Assembly: GCA_903895515.1 (NCBI GenBank)
Contig: CAITUB010000180.1
Span: forward strand, 1 to 12,603
Length of the DNA: 12,603 nucleotides
Origin: an uncultured Acidimicrobium sp.
Lineage (GTDB): Bacteria; Actinomycetota; Acidimicrobiia; Acidimicrobiales; Ilumatobacteraceae
Direction: 5' to 3'
Shown piece after piece: positions 6,062 to 12,603 of this stretch (position 1 is its first letter; each line of letters opens with the position of its first letter). The translations under genes were made by a program, and so were the position numbers. The notes beneath the pieces were generated by a model that did not search any database, was not told the DNA's origin, and worked only from the letters and a program-made list of their open reading frames with translations.

Positions 6062-7762
6062 TTAGCGAACTGAAGCTTTCAGTTCACCTTTCACAACTTT
6101 TTGTTGTAGCTCGCGCTTCAAGAACTTGCCCGCAGCGTTGCGCGGTAGTGCCTCGTTCATGATGACAACCTGGGTTGGAATCTTGTACTTGGCAATCTTT
6201 TCGTCCAAGAAAGCCCACAGTTCTTCTGGGGTCAACGTCATACCGTCGTTCGGCAAAATAGCCACGCCAACTTCTTCACCCAAGCGCTCGTGTGGAACGC
6301 CAAACACTGCAGCTTCGTGTACTGCTGGGTGTTCGTAAATTGCGCTTTCCACTTCGGCGCCGTACACGTTGTCGCCAGCACGAAGAATCATGTCCTTCAC
6401 GCGGTCTTCTACATAGACGTATCCATCGGCATCAAGGCGACCTAAGTCGCCCGAACGCAACCAGCCATCAACAATGGTTTCGGCGGTTGCATCTGGTCGA
6501 TTCCAGTATCCGCGAATGAGCATTGGACCAAAGAACCAAATTTCACCCGACTGCCCTGTTGGAACTGGCTTCAAATTTTCGTCGCGAACTTCGACGATCA
6601 TTGGCCATGTTGCGCGACCAGTGCTAGTTGGGTGCGACAAGTAATCGGAGCCCGTAATTGCTGGCCCAAACGCATTGGTCTCGGTCATGCCGTAACCCAA
6701 CTGTGGGTTGCCGTTCTTTACCTTGTCGTTCACTTTGCCAACGAGTGATGTTGGCGAAGGTGCTCCACCGCCGCCAACTGCACGCAGGCTTGAGGTGTCA
6801 TATTTTTCGAACGCTGGCGAGTTCACCAAGTCCCAACTTTGCGTTGGCACGCCAACAAAGTTGGTGATCTTTTCGCGCTCAATCATTTCCAGTGCCTTTT
6901 CAGCGTCCCACTTGTACATGATGGCCAGTTTCAAACCAGCCACGAAACAACTCATCATCACAGGAACACAACCCGTTACGTGGAATAGAGGAACGATCAA
7001 GATGAATGACGTTGGTACATCTGGTCCATCAACTTCTTTGAGTTTTGTTCCCGACATAAGGAACACGTTGTTGCGCGCAGAAAACGCAAAGATGGATGAC
7101 AGGATGGCGCGATGTGTTGACACTGCACCTTTCGGGCGTCCAGTTGTTCCAGAGGTATACAAAATAGTGGCGTCATCGTCTGGCTGAATATCTGCGCCTG
7201 GGTGCTTGTCACCAAGTGGCAACACGTCTTCCCACTTATCAACGCCAGCCGGCAATGGCTTCTCTGCGCGAACTACCAACACCTTGATGTTCTTCTTCAC
7301 GCAACTTGCAGCACCAATGTCGAAACGTTGCTGATCGCAAATGAGCACCGTTGCACCGGAGTCTTCAAGTGCGAAATCCATTTCGTCTTCTGTCCACCAT
7401 GAGTTCATGGACACGTTGATGGCACCAACAGAAATAATCGCCGCAAATGACATGACCCATTCAGGAAAGTTGCGCATGGCAACCGCAATTCGGTCACCTT
7501 TTTTCACGCCGTAGGTGTTCACCAAGAGAGAAGCAAGCGCATCAATTCTGTCCATTGCTTGGGTAAAGGTGAATGTCTCGTTTTCATATACAAGAAATGG
7601 CTTATCGCCGTGGGCGCGAGAGCCAGCAAACAGTTGCCCGAGGTGCGTTGGAGCATTCTTGAATACACGAGTCTTCACTCCGCGCACTTCTGCATCAATC
7701 AATTCAAAAATCTGACCTGGGCCGGTTATTGCAGCATTGGCTTCTAGGAATGTCATCGACAT
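6062..7762 (-). CDS. long-/medium-chain acyl-CoA synthetase (AMP-forming), FadD-like
   Basis: A 566-residue ANL superfamily enzyme. It should activate a carboxylic acid as acyl-AMP and then form the CoA thioester in the cytosol. Motifs in order: phosphate loop YTSGTTGRPKGA (202-213), VPLFHVTG (257-264), YGMTE (357-361), WLRSGDLG (434-441) with the ribose-binding Asp439, hinge and A8 region DRVKDMILRAGDNVYGAEVE (453-472), and NAAGK with the catalytic Lys546 near the end. The A8 region has alanine where most members have the first glycine of GG, a small deviation seen in an otherwise intact active site. The acid substrate is not readable; a fatty acid is most likely. ATG 7762 has a GGGGG ribosome site 9 bases upstream and a TACTAT box beyond it. 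No beta-oxidation genes are adjacent. Confidence 0.93.
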   Translation of the reverse strand: MSMTFLEANAAITGPGQIFELIDAEVRGVKTRVFKNAPTHLGQLFAGSRAHGDKPFLVYENETFTFTQAMDRIDALASLLVNTYGVKKGDRIAVAMRNFPEWVMSFAAIISVGAINVSMNSWWTEDEMDFALEDSGATVLICDQQRFDIGAASCVKKNIKVLVVRAEKPLPAGVDKWEDVLPLGDKHPGADIQPDDDATILYTSGTTGRPKGAVSTHRAILSSIFAFSARNNVFLMSGTKLKEVDGPDVPTSFILIVPLFHVTGCVPVMMSCFVAGLKLAIMYKWDAEKALEMIEREKITNFVGVPTQSWDLVNSPAFEKYDTSSLRAVGGGGAPSPTSLVGKVNDKVKNGNPQLGYGMTETNAFGPAITGSDYLSHPTSTGRATWPMIVEVRDENLKPVPTGQSGEIWFFGPMLIRGYWNRPDATAETIVDGWLRSGDLGRLDADGYVYVEDRVKDMILRAGDNVYGAEVESAIYEHPAVHEAAVFGVPHERLGEEVGVAILPNDGMTLTPEELWAFLDEKIAKYKIPTQVVIMNEALPRNAAGKFLKRELQQKVVKGELKASVR

Positions 7763-7771
7763 GTTGGTGTA

Positions 7772-7789
7772 CCCCCGCGAAAAATAGTA
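7772..7789 (-). promoter_or_regulatory. -10 box and Shine-Dalgarno of the acyl-CoA synthetase gene
   Basis: TACTAT (7789-7784) is a good -10 box, predicting a transcript start near 7777 and a leader of about 15 bases. GGGGG (7776-7772) is the ribosome site, 9 bases before ATG 7762. No clear -35 is seen. Unlike most starts in this window, this one is not leaderless. Confidence 0.45.
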
Positions 7790-7804
7790 GCGGGCAAGGG
7801 GTTC

Positions 7805-7819
7805 GTGGCTCTAAGCCAC
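7805..7819. terminator. perfect 6-bp hairpin between the GlpR-like gene and the acyl-CoA synthetase gene
   Basis: GTGGCT-CTA-AGCCAC is a perfect inverted repeat with a 3-base loop. It lies 20 bases after the stop of the GlpR-like gene and 15 bases upstream of the synthetase -10 box. On the - strand no U-tract follows, so it is not a classical intrinsic terminator. It could be a U-less terminator, an mRNA 3'-end stabiliser, or an operator for the synthetase promoter. Confidence 0.4.
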
Positions 7820-7839
7820 AGGAACAATCGAGTCGCGAA

Positions 7840-8370
7840 TTAGTAGGTGCGACGGAACTGCGAAAGGTAACGCTCGTTGTCGCGCTTCACTCGCATTTGC
7901 ACCAGCACGTAGCAATAGCCAACGAGGGCCAGCAGGCTGAGAATGAAGGTGTACACAAATGCGCTCGAACCGGTAGCGACTCCAAGCATCAACGATGCAG
8001 CGCTCGTTCCAGAAAGACCAAATACCAAGTTCTGGCGCTTCTGGCGCTGAACAGCTACAGGTGAAACATTCTGTGGGCGATATTGCGGACGAGTGTTGGA
8101 CTGGCGAACAAGAGCCCCAGTCATCGAACCGTAAGCGGCTGGGCGCTGTGCACGACCGGCAGGACGCTGCTGGGTTGGAGCGAGTGGACGAGCCATGCCA
8201 CGAAGTTGTTGCTGTGGGTATCGACCGCCTGCGCTTTCGAGGTGGTTCAGCTGACGACGGAAGTTTGTCACTGAGTTAGCTGGCGAACCATTGAGTCGCG
8301 CACGAACCAAAGGTGGGAGCAAGACAGCAAGCCAAGCTGCGCCCACAATGAGAAGAATCAATTTGCTCAT
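7840..8370 (-). CDS. GlpR/SepX-like membrane protein (gephyrin-like molybdotransferase receptor, divisome)
   Basis: A 176-residue protein with an N-terminal membrane segment (4-22) running into PPLVRARLNGSPANSVTNFRRQL. A Pro/Gln/Arg-rich, probably disordered linker follows (about 45-112), then a C-terminal pair of membrane segments (115-133 and 137-158) and a short basic tail. The arginine-rich linker and tail point to the cytosol. This architecture, the N-terminal LLPPLVRAR...S...FRRQL pattern and the tail LVQMRVKRDNERYL resemble the actinobacterial protein called GlpR in Corynebacterium and SepX in Streptomyces. There it sits in the divisome; in Corynebacterium it binds the MoeA-like protein Glp. 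In Mycobacterium tuberculosis the homologue Rv0996 lies near moeA1. Here moeA, moaA and moaC lie immediately upstream, which supports the call. I judge it from memory of the family, without alignment. The start ATG 8370 follows a good promoter. Confidence 0.72.
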   Translation of the reverse strand: MSKLILLIVGAAWLAVLLPPLVRARLNGSPANSVTNFRRQLNHLESAGGRYPQQQLRGMARPLAPTQQRPAGRAQRPAAYGSMTGALVRQSNTRPQYRPQNVSPVAVQRQKRQNLVFGLSGTSAASLMLGVATGSSAFVYTFILSLLALVGYCYVLVQMRVKRDNERYLSQFRRTY

Positions 8371-8379
8371 GAGATCTCA

Positions 8380-8411
8380 ATTGTATTACAGAATTGCAAC
8401 AAAACGGACAA
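8380..8411 (-). promoter_or_regulatory. promoter of the GlpR-like gene
   Basis: On the - strand TTGTCC (8411-8406) and TAATAC (8388-8383) are 17 bases apart. An overlapping TACAAT (8385-8380) is the better -10 hexamer and ends 9 bases before ATG 8370. Either choice gives a leader of only a few bases, so the gene has its own promoter apart from the moe/moa operon. The remainder of the gap 8371-8442 shows no terminator. Confidence 0.5.
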
Positions 8412-8442
8412 CGTGGGGTGAATCGTCCTGTTTTTAGCCCGA

Positions 8443-8937
8443 TTATTGGCCGTCAGCCCGCTTGTATGGGCCGCTCTTGCCACCCGTCTTTTCCCACAGG
8501 GCCAAGCCCTCTATGGACATTGCCTTGTCGGCGCTCTTGCACATGTCGTAAATGGTGAGGGCTGCCACCGAGCACGCGTGGAGAGCTTCCATCTCCACCC
8601 CAGTGCGATCCACGGTGTCGACTTGGGCCTCGATGGCCACGAACGTGTCGCCAACTTCAAAGTCGATGCGCACTGCGCCAAGTTGCAGCGGATGGCACAA
8701 CGGAATCATGTCGCTCGTGCGCTTGGCGGCCATGATGCCGGCAATTCGTGCGGCAGCAATCACATCGCCTTTCGGAATGTCCTTGCTGGAAATTGCAGCG
8801 GCAGTTTCTGGCTTCATGTTTACGGTGCATCGTGCAACTGCGCGTCGTGCGGATGCACTCTTTGCCGTCACATCCACCATGTGCGCATTACCCGACTCAT
8901 CAAGGTGCGTGAACTCTGGAGTGTTACCCATGTTCAT
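8443..8937 (-). CDS. moaC: cyclic pyranopterin monophosphate synthase
   Basis: MoaC converts the 3',8-cyclo-GTP made by MoaA to cPMP, the first stable molybdenum cofactor intermediate. The 164-residue length is typical. Signatures are HMVDVTAKSASARRAVA (19-35), IPKGDVIAAARIAGIMAAKRT (55-75), IPLCHPLQLG (78-87), TGVEMEAL (112-119), ALTIYDMCK (126-134) and TGGKSG (151-156). Lys56, His82, Asp131 and Lys134 line up with the active-site residues of the Escherichia coli enzyme. ATG 8937 overlaps the moaA stop as ATGA, a classical coupled junction. The in-frame extension to 9006 lies wholly inside moaA and has no MoaC similarity. A second ATG two codons on (8931) is a possible alternative. It is the last gene of the moeA-moaA-moaC operon. 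Confidence 0.95.
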   Translation of the reverse strand: MNMGNTPEFTHLDESGNAHMVDVTAKSASARRAVARCTVNMKPETAAAISSKDIPKGDVIAAARIAGIMAAKRTSDMIPLCHPLQLGAVRIDFEVGDTFVAIEAQVDTVDRTGVEMEALHACSVAALTIYDMCKSADKAMSIEGLALWEKTGGKSGPYKRADGQ

Positions 8938-9953
8938 CCGCCAATCTGACTCATTGTTCGGCGCGGGCGAACAAACGTGACGTTGCCAATGTTGTGCCCT
9001 GCCCACTTGGTGCCAACTGCGCGCTTAATTTCTGCAGCGATGTCATCATCGGTTGCACCGTTACGCAACAGTTTTCGCAAATCAAATTCCGTGGTTGAGA
9101 ATAAGCATGTTCGAAACTGTCCGTCGGCAGTAAGTCGCACTCGGTCGCAATCGCCGCAGAATGGTTTTGTCACCGATGGAATTACTCCAACAGTTCCCAT
9201 GCCATCCAAGTAACGCCAGCGGTCTGCAGGTGCTGCCCCACGCGCGGGTACAAGTTCGAGTGGATACACCTTGGCAATAGTTTCAACAATTTCGTCTTGA
9301 CCAACAACTTGGCTGTTCTGCCATGTTCCGTCAGCATCGAGTGGCATGTATTCAATGAAGCGAACCTCCACTCCTTTGTTGCGACCAAACGTTGCAAGGT
9401 CAACAATTTCATCGTCATTCACTCCGCGCTGAACAACAACATTGATTTTCACCGGCGAGAAGCCCGTAGCAATGGCGGCATCAATTCCATCCAGCACATG
9501 CTCAAGTTCGTCACGGCGTGTCATTTCAAAGAAGCGCTGCTTCTTCAATGTGTCAAGGCTGATGTTGATGCGACGCAATCCAGAATCATGGAGTTCTTGG
9601 GCAATTAAACGAAGCGTTGCGCCGTTCGTCGTAACGGCCAAGTCGATTGGCTTGCCTGCACGCGGTGAATTTGCAGTAGCTGGAACCTGTAATGCTGCAA
9701 GCTTGTTAATCAGCACTGGAAAGTGCGCACGCATGGTTGGCTCGCCACCAGTGAGACGAATGCCGTCTACATCAAAGTACGAAACACAGATGCTGGCAAC
9801 GCGATGGAGTTCTTCGTACGTCAGCACCTCTTCGCGAGGCAACCATTTCATACCCTCTGCAGGCATGCAGTAGGTACAACGGAAATTGCAGCGATCAGTA
9901 ATCGAAATGCGCAAATCGCGCACGGTTCGGCCGAACGGGTCAATCAATTCCAC
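8934..9953 (-). CDS. moaA: GTP 3',8-cyclase (radical SAM)
   Basis: MoaA uses S-adenosylmethionine and two [4Fe-4S] clusters to cyclise GTP to 3',8-cyclo-7,8-dihydro-GTP. The 339-residue protein carries the N-terminal radical SAM cluster CNFRCTYC (Cys22, Cys26, Cys29), the SAM-binding TGGEP (68-72), and the C-terminal substrate cluster cysteines Cys266, Cys269 (FCGDC) and Cys283 (RTC). It ends in SQIGG; the terminal double glycine is a conserved and functionally needed MoaA feature, so the gene is complete. The start is GTG 9953, and no ATG is available nearby. The 33-base gap to moeA contains only a small GGGT-GCGA-ACCC hairpin and no strong ribosome site, so expression from the moeA promoter is likely. 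The gap is too short for a Moco riboswitch. Confidence 0.95.
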   Translation of the reverse strand: MELIDPFGRTVRDLRISITDRCNFRCTYCMPAEGMKWLPREEVLTYEELHRVASICVSYFDVDGIRLTGGEPTMRAHFPVLINKLAALQVPATANSPRAGKPIDLAVTTNGATLRLIAQELHDSGLRRINISLDTLKKQRFFEMTRRDELEHVLDGIDAAIATGFSPVKINVVVQRGVNDDEIVDLATFGRNKGVEVRFIEYMPLDADGTWQNSQVVGQDEIVETIAKVYPLELVPARGAAPADRWRYLDGMGTVGVIPSVTKPFCGDCDRVRLTADGQFRTCLFSTTEFDLRKLLRNGATDDDIAAEIKRAVGTKWAGHNIGNVTFVRPRRTMSQIGG

Positions 9954-9986
9954 GGGCTCAGCCTAGGGTTCGCACCCGTTATACCG

Positions 9987-11204
9987 TCAGCCCAGCAGGT
10001 ACACAGGCACGTGCTCGCCTGCCTGCAAGCCATTGCCATCGGGCACTTGTGCAAGACCGTTTGCCATTGCTGTGCTGGCCAATTGGTGACTTCCCTGCGG
10101 TCCAGAATCGCGCACGTGCAAGCGACCATCTTCGGCAAACTCACCGAACACGCGCATGAAGTGAATCTTGCCGTCTTGTTTGCGCTTTAACGGAGAATCA
10201 AGCACCGCGTGAATTGCAGGTCGCATCAAGTTTTCGGTGTGGCCCATCATTTTGCGCAATGCAGGTCGCGCGAGCAATTCATAACTAATGAGCGAACTCA
10301 CGGGGTTGCCTGGCAATCCAAAAATAGGAATTGTGCGCCCATCGCTGGATTGCAGTTGACCAAAGGCAAATGGTTTTGCAGGTTTAATCGCCATCTGCAT
10401 CCATTGCATGGTGGCAATCTTTGACAACACGGCCTTCACCACATCGAAGTCACCCATGCTTACTCCACCGCTTGTCACAATGGCATCGCAGCGTTCCGTA
10501 ACTTCTCGAAACACACGTTCAAGTTCTGCCTCGTCGTCGCGCACCACTCCAAGGTTGATTACTTCGCAACCCGTTGCAGCAATCATCGAGTCCAACATGG
10601 TCAGGTTGCTTTCGCGAATTTGCCCGATGCGCAATGGTGAGCCGTCAACAACTAATTCGTCGCCCGTTGACAACAACGCAACTCTCGCGCGAGGAAACGC
10701 GCGCACAGTTCGAGCATTCACACTGGCAAGCACGCCAACACCGGCAGCGTTCAACACCGTGCCAGGAACAAACACTGTTTCTCCCGCACGTACATCGCTG
10801 CCCGCATCGCGCACACCATCGTGAACCTTTGCGCTTCGCGAAATGAGCACATGCGTTTCGCCCACTCGCTGCGTGTCTTCAACCATGACCACTGCGTCTG
10901 CACCGCTTGGCATTGGCGCACCCGTCATAATGCGAATGGCTTCACCAGCGTTCACGGCAATTTTTGGTTCTGCTCCTGCAGCCAGTGTGTCAACTACTCG
11001 CAATTCAACTGGTGTCTGCTCAGTATCTGCAGCGCGCACGGCATAACCATCTACTGCAGTGTTCGAAAACGGCGGTACATCTTCTGTGGCAACAACATCT
11101 TGTGCCAAAACTCTGCCGGTCATGTCTGAATAGGCAACCTGCACAGGTGTCAATGGCTTGCAACCAGCCAACACCACTTCTTGAGCCTCATGCAGTGGAA
11201 TCAT
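9987..11204 (-). CDS. moeA: molybdopterin molybdotransferase
   Basis: MoeA inserts molybdate into adenylylated molybdopterin to finish the cofactor. The 405-residue protein shows the family pattern: PPFSNTAVDGYAV (44-56), MTGAPMPSGADAVVMVED (93-110), STGDEL (179-184), IVTSGGVSMGDFD (242-254), IKPAKPFAFG (273-282) and GLPGNPVS (296-303), then domain IV to the end. The catalytic segments look intact, so it should be an active enzyme. I place the start at ATG 11204 (MIPLHEAQ), the usual MoeA beginning, with TACCGT 8 bases upstream. The alternative ATG 11243 adds 13 residues and would overlap the divergent gene's start codon. First gene of the moeA-moaA-moaC operon. A paralogue, Glp, acts in cell division in Corynebacterium; whether this one does is open. 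Confidence 0.94.
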   Translation of the reverse strand: MIPLHEAQEVVLAGCKPLTPVQVAYSDMTGRVLAQDVVATEDVPPFSNTAVDGYAVRAADTEQTPVELRVVDTLAAGAEPKIAVNAGEAIRIMTGAPMPSGADAVVMVEDTQRVGETHVLISRSAKVHDGVRDAGSDVRAGETVFVPGTVLNAAGVGVLASVNARTVRAFPRARVALLSTGDELVVDGSPLRIGQIRESNLTMLDSMIAATGCEVINLGVVRDDEAELERVFREVTERCDAIVTSGGVSMGDFDVVKAVLSKIATMQWMQMAIKPAKPFAFGQLQSSDGRTIPIFGLPGNPVSSLISYELLARPALRKMMGHTENLMRPAIHAVLDSPLKRKQDGKIHFMRVFGEFAEDGRLHVRDSGPQGSHQLASTAMANGLAQVPDGNGLQAGEHVPVYLLG

Positions 11205-11212
11205 CTGTCTGA

Positions 11213-11218
11213 ACGGTA
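11213..11218 (-). promoter_or_regulatory. -10 box (TACCGT) for leaderless moeA-moaA-moaC transcript
   Basis: TACCGT ends 8 bases before ATG 11204. No Shine-Dalgarno is present between them. The hexamer is identical to the one before the MFS transporter start. Confidence 0.48.
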
Positions 11219-11241
11219 TCGCCGCATGACAGGCTGTAGCC

Positions 11242-11802
11242 ATGGTGAACTACCCTGCGCTCGGACCATCTGGACATACTGCCACCTGGAAATCTGTTGA
11301 TGGCGCGCACGAAAGCACCGTGTCATTGCAGTGGGAAAATGAAGGCTGGACAGCCAATGGAACGCTTGGCGCCGACAACGCACAGTTCGTTATTCGAATG
11401 TCGGCAACGTGGATGGTGCAGCAGTTCTTATTGTTCCGCGACTTGGAAGAACCCGACCTGTGGCTTGCAACCGACGGTCACGGCAGATGGGGTGAAATGA
11501 ACGGCGCTCACCGCACCGAGCTGGATGGGTGCGTCGATATTGACTTACGCGGAACACCGTTTACCAACGTGATTCCGATTCGCCGCCTACCACTGCTGAT
11601 TGGTCACAGTGCGCAACAAAACGTCATCACTATCGATATTGAAACGCTCGCCGTTGTGGTGAAGCCACAGATGTATACACGCGTAGATGAACACACGTGG
11701 CGCTACTTTAGTTTTGCTTCAGATTGCGATGTTGAGGTAACTGTTGATGAACACGGATTCGTGACTGACGAACCGAATTCTTTTATTCGCGTTACTCAGT
11801 AA
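11242..11802 (+). CDS. putative glycolipid-binding domain protein (DUF1089-like)
   Basis: A 186-residue protein spanning a single family domain. It resembles the putative glycolipid-binding family (COG3554/PF06475): an early SVDGAHESTVSLQWENEGWTA-type segment, the LDGCVDIDLRGTPFTNVIPIRRL-type core (residues 93-115, with the conserved TPFTN and PIRRL), the YTRVDEHTWRY stretch (143-153), and a final VTVDEHGFVTD. There is no signal peptide. The biochemical role of this family is not well established, and the name comes from structural resemblance. The start is taken as ATG 11242, with GTG 11245 equally possible. No ribosome site is seen, and unlike the neighbouring divergent starts no TAnnnT box is obvious; the palindrome GGCTGTAGCC (11232-11241) directly precedes it. 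The 3' end overlaps the next gene by 11 bases. Confidence 0.83.
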   Translation: MVNYPALGPSGHTATWKSVDGAHESTVSLQWENEGWTANGTLGADNAQFVIRMSATWMVQQFLLFRDLEEPDLWLATDGHGRWGEMNGAHRTELDGCVDIDLRGTPFTNVIPIRRLPLLIGHSAQQNVITIDIETLAVVVKPQMYTRVDEHTWRYFSFASDCDVEVTVDEHGFVTDEPNSFIRVTQ

Positions 11803-12603
11803 TTGCCCCGTACACAAGCGTGCGTAAATACGGCCGAATCTCGTAACTCGTTGACGGCATGAGTTGCGTAAAAAACATGACTGAAATTTCCTCAACAGGG
11901 TCAATCCAGAATGCAGTGCTGGCCATTCCACCCCAACTAAAGGTTCCAGTAGAACAAGGTGTTTTCGCTTTTGCCTGATCGGTGACCACCGCAAAACCAA
12001 GTCCGAACCCAAGCCCCGAATACCACTGGTCCCATCCAAGTGTCATTCCAAACGATGTGATGTCTTGATTGTTTGGCAAGTGATTCAGCGTCATCTGGTC
12101 AATTGAATTTGGTGACAGCAGTCTGACTCCATTGAGCACGCCACCGTTTTCCAGCATTTGCATGAACTGCCAATAGTCATAAGCAGTGGACACCAGTCCA
12201 CCGCCACCAGACAACATTGATGGACGGCTGAGCCAGCGATTGCCCATTTCTTCGAGCCGGGTCTTCTTTGCTTCCGTGTCGCTAAATGAATACAAGGCCG
12301 CTAGTCGTGAATGCTTTTCTGCTGGAGCAAAAAATCCGGTGTCGTGCATACCGAGAGGTCCAAAAATTTTGGTCTGAAAAAACTCTTCAAGATTCATTCC
12401 AGATGCAACTTCAACGATTCGACCAAGAACATCGGTCGACACGCTGTAGTTCCACGACGTACCTGGCTCAAACTCCAGCGGAAGGCTTGCGTATCGGTCG
12501 CAAACTTCCTCAAGAGTTGGGTTCGGGTTCTCAGCCAAAAACTTTGCTTCGGCAATGCGATATGACGCATCTACTTCGTCCCAAAAATTCCATCCATAGG
12601 TCA
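11792..12603 (-). CDS. serine hydrolase, beta-lactamase/EstB-like esterase family (5' end cut by window)
   Basis: The frame is open from the right edge (first full codon ends at 12599) to TAA at 11794-11792, so the N-terminal part is outside the window. The visible 269 residues contain FEPGTSWNYSVSTDVLGRIVE, where YSVS supplies the YxN-type general base of class C-like enzymes, and IFGPLGMHDTGFF. SGGGGLVSTAYDYWQFM comes later, and FSWGGMASTAFWIDP holds the WGG counterpart of the KTG/HxG box. These fit esterases of the penicillin-binding-protein-like fold rather than true antibiotic-hydrolysing lactamases. The nucleophile SxxK should be upstream and cannot be checked. Starts within the visible region, such as the TTG at 12538, are internal because the preceding codons read as continuous protein. 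Confidence 0.9.
   Translation of the reverse strand, partial: TYGWNFWDEVDASYRIAEAKFLAENPNPTLEEVCDRYASLPLEFEPGTSWNYSVSTDVLGRIVEVASGMNLEEFFQTKIFGPLGMHDTGFFAPAEKHSRLAALYSFSDTEAKKTRLEEMGNRWLSRPSMLSGGGGLVSTAYDYWQFMQMLENGGVLNGVRLLSPNSIDQMTLNHLPNNQDITSFGMTLGWDQWYSGLGFGLGFAVVTDQAKAKTPCSTGTFSWGGMASTAFWIDPVEEISVMFFTQLMPSTSYEIRPYLRTLVYGAITE

Noticed and set aside
8446..8949. A 167-codon open frame on the + strand opposite moaC
   Set aside because: It is the complement of a clear, fully conserved moaC. There is no promoter, ribosome site or recognisable protein motif.
8938..9006. N-terminal extension of moaC
   Set aside because: The extension lies within moaA, adds residues unlike MoaC, and the ATGA overlap at 8937-8934 explains the start.
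9954..9986. Moco riboswitch or separate promoter before moaA
   Set aside because: Only 33 bases are available. There is a TATAAC-like hexamer and a 4-bp hairpin with a GCGA loop, but no matching -35 and no room for a riboswitch.
11205..11243. moeA start at ATG 11243, sharing CATG with the divergent gene's start
   Set aside because: The extra 13 residues are not typical of MoeA. ATG 11204 gives the usual MIxxxEA beginning and has a TAnnnT box at the proper distance.
1..12603. Defence island, prophage, biosynthetic cluster, CRISPR array or tRNA
   Set aside because: All genes but two fall into familiar housekeeping or metabolic families. There are no arrays of repeats, no cloverleaf candidates in the short gaps, and no integrase or transposase motifs.

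Overview
This window looks like ordinary core chromosome from a compact, streamlined actinobacterium of moderate GC. An Acidimicrobiia or Ilumatobacteraceae-like lineage is my best guess, inferred from protein flavour and gene content. No tRNA, rRNA, CRISPR array, transposase, integrase or phage gene is visible. Twelve complete protein genes and two genes cut by the window edges fill nearly all of the sequence; the longest gene-free stretch is about 120 bases.

Layout. At the left edge (+ strand) lies the 3' part of a Ppx/GppA-type phosphatase, overlapped by GTGA with a RimJ/RimL-type acetyltransferase. On the - strand follow a small basic protein of unknown function and a crotonase-fold protein that lacks both classical catalytic glutamates. 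A + strand gene of unknown function (2784-3389) then runs head-on into a - strand pair, PfkB-type adenosine kinase and the preQ0 reductase QueF. Divergent from the kinase is an MFS transporter, which ends 3 bases from a convergent acyl-CoA synthetase. The next - strand block, read from high to low coordinates, is moeA, moaA, moaC and then a small membrane protein that resembles GlpR/SepX, the actinobacterial divisome receptor for a MoeA-like (gephyrin-like) protein. Divergent from moeA is a putative glycolipid-binding protein, whose 3' end overlaps by 11 bases a serine hydrolase of the beta-lactamase/esterase class running off the right edge.

How genes may work together. moeA-moaA-moaC make molybdenum cofactor: MoaA and MoaC convert GTP to cPMP, and MoeA inserts molybdate. 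The neighbouring GlpR-like gene has its own promoter and suggests that the same MoeA, or a paralogue, may also have a cell-division role. QueF acts in the tRNA queuosine pathway and is translationally linked to adenosine kinase. The crotonase homologue and acyl-CoA synthetase suggest acyl-CoA metabolism, but they are not in one operon.

Genome-style signals. Three divergent gene pairs are separated by only 31, 39 and 37 bases. At five of those six starts there is no Shine-Dalgarno sequence, but a TAnnnT box sits 6-8 bases before the start codon, the layout of leaderless actinobacterial transcripts. Four convergent pairs have spacings of 4, 0, 3 and -11 bases, leaving no room for conventional terminators. 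I found no clear undescribed system. The best leads are the Moco/GlpR neighbourhood, the leaderless architecture, the crotonase pseudo-active site and two unassigned genes.
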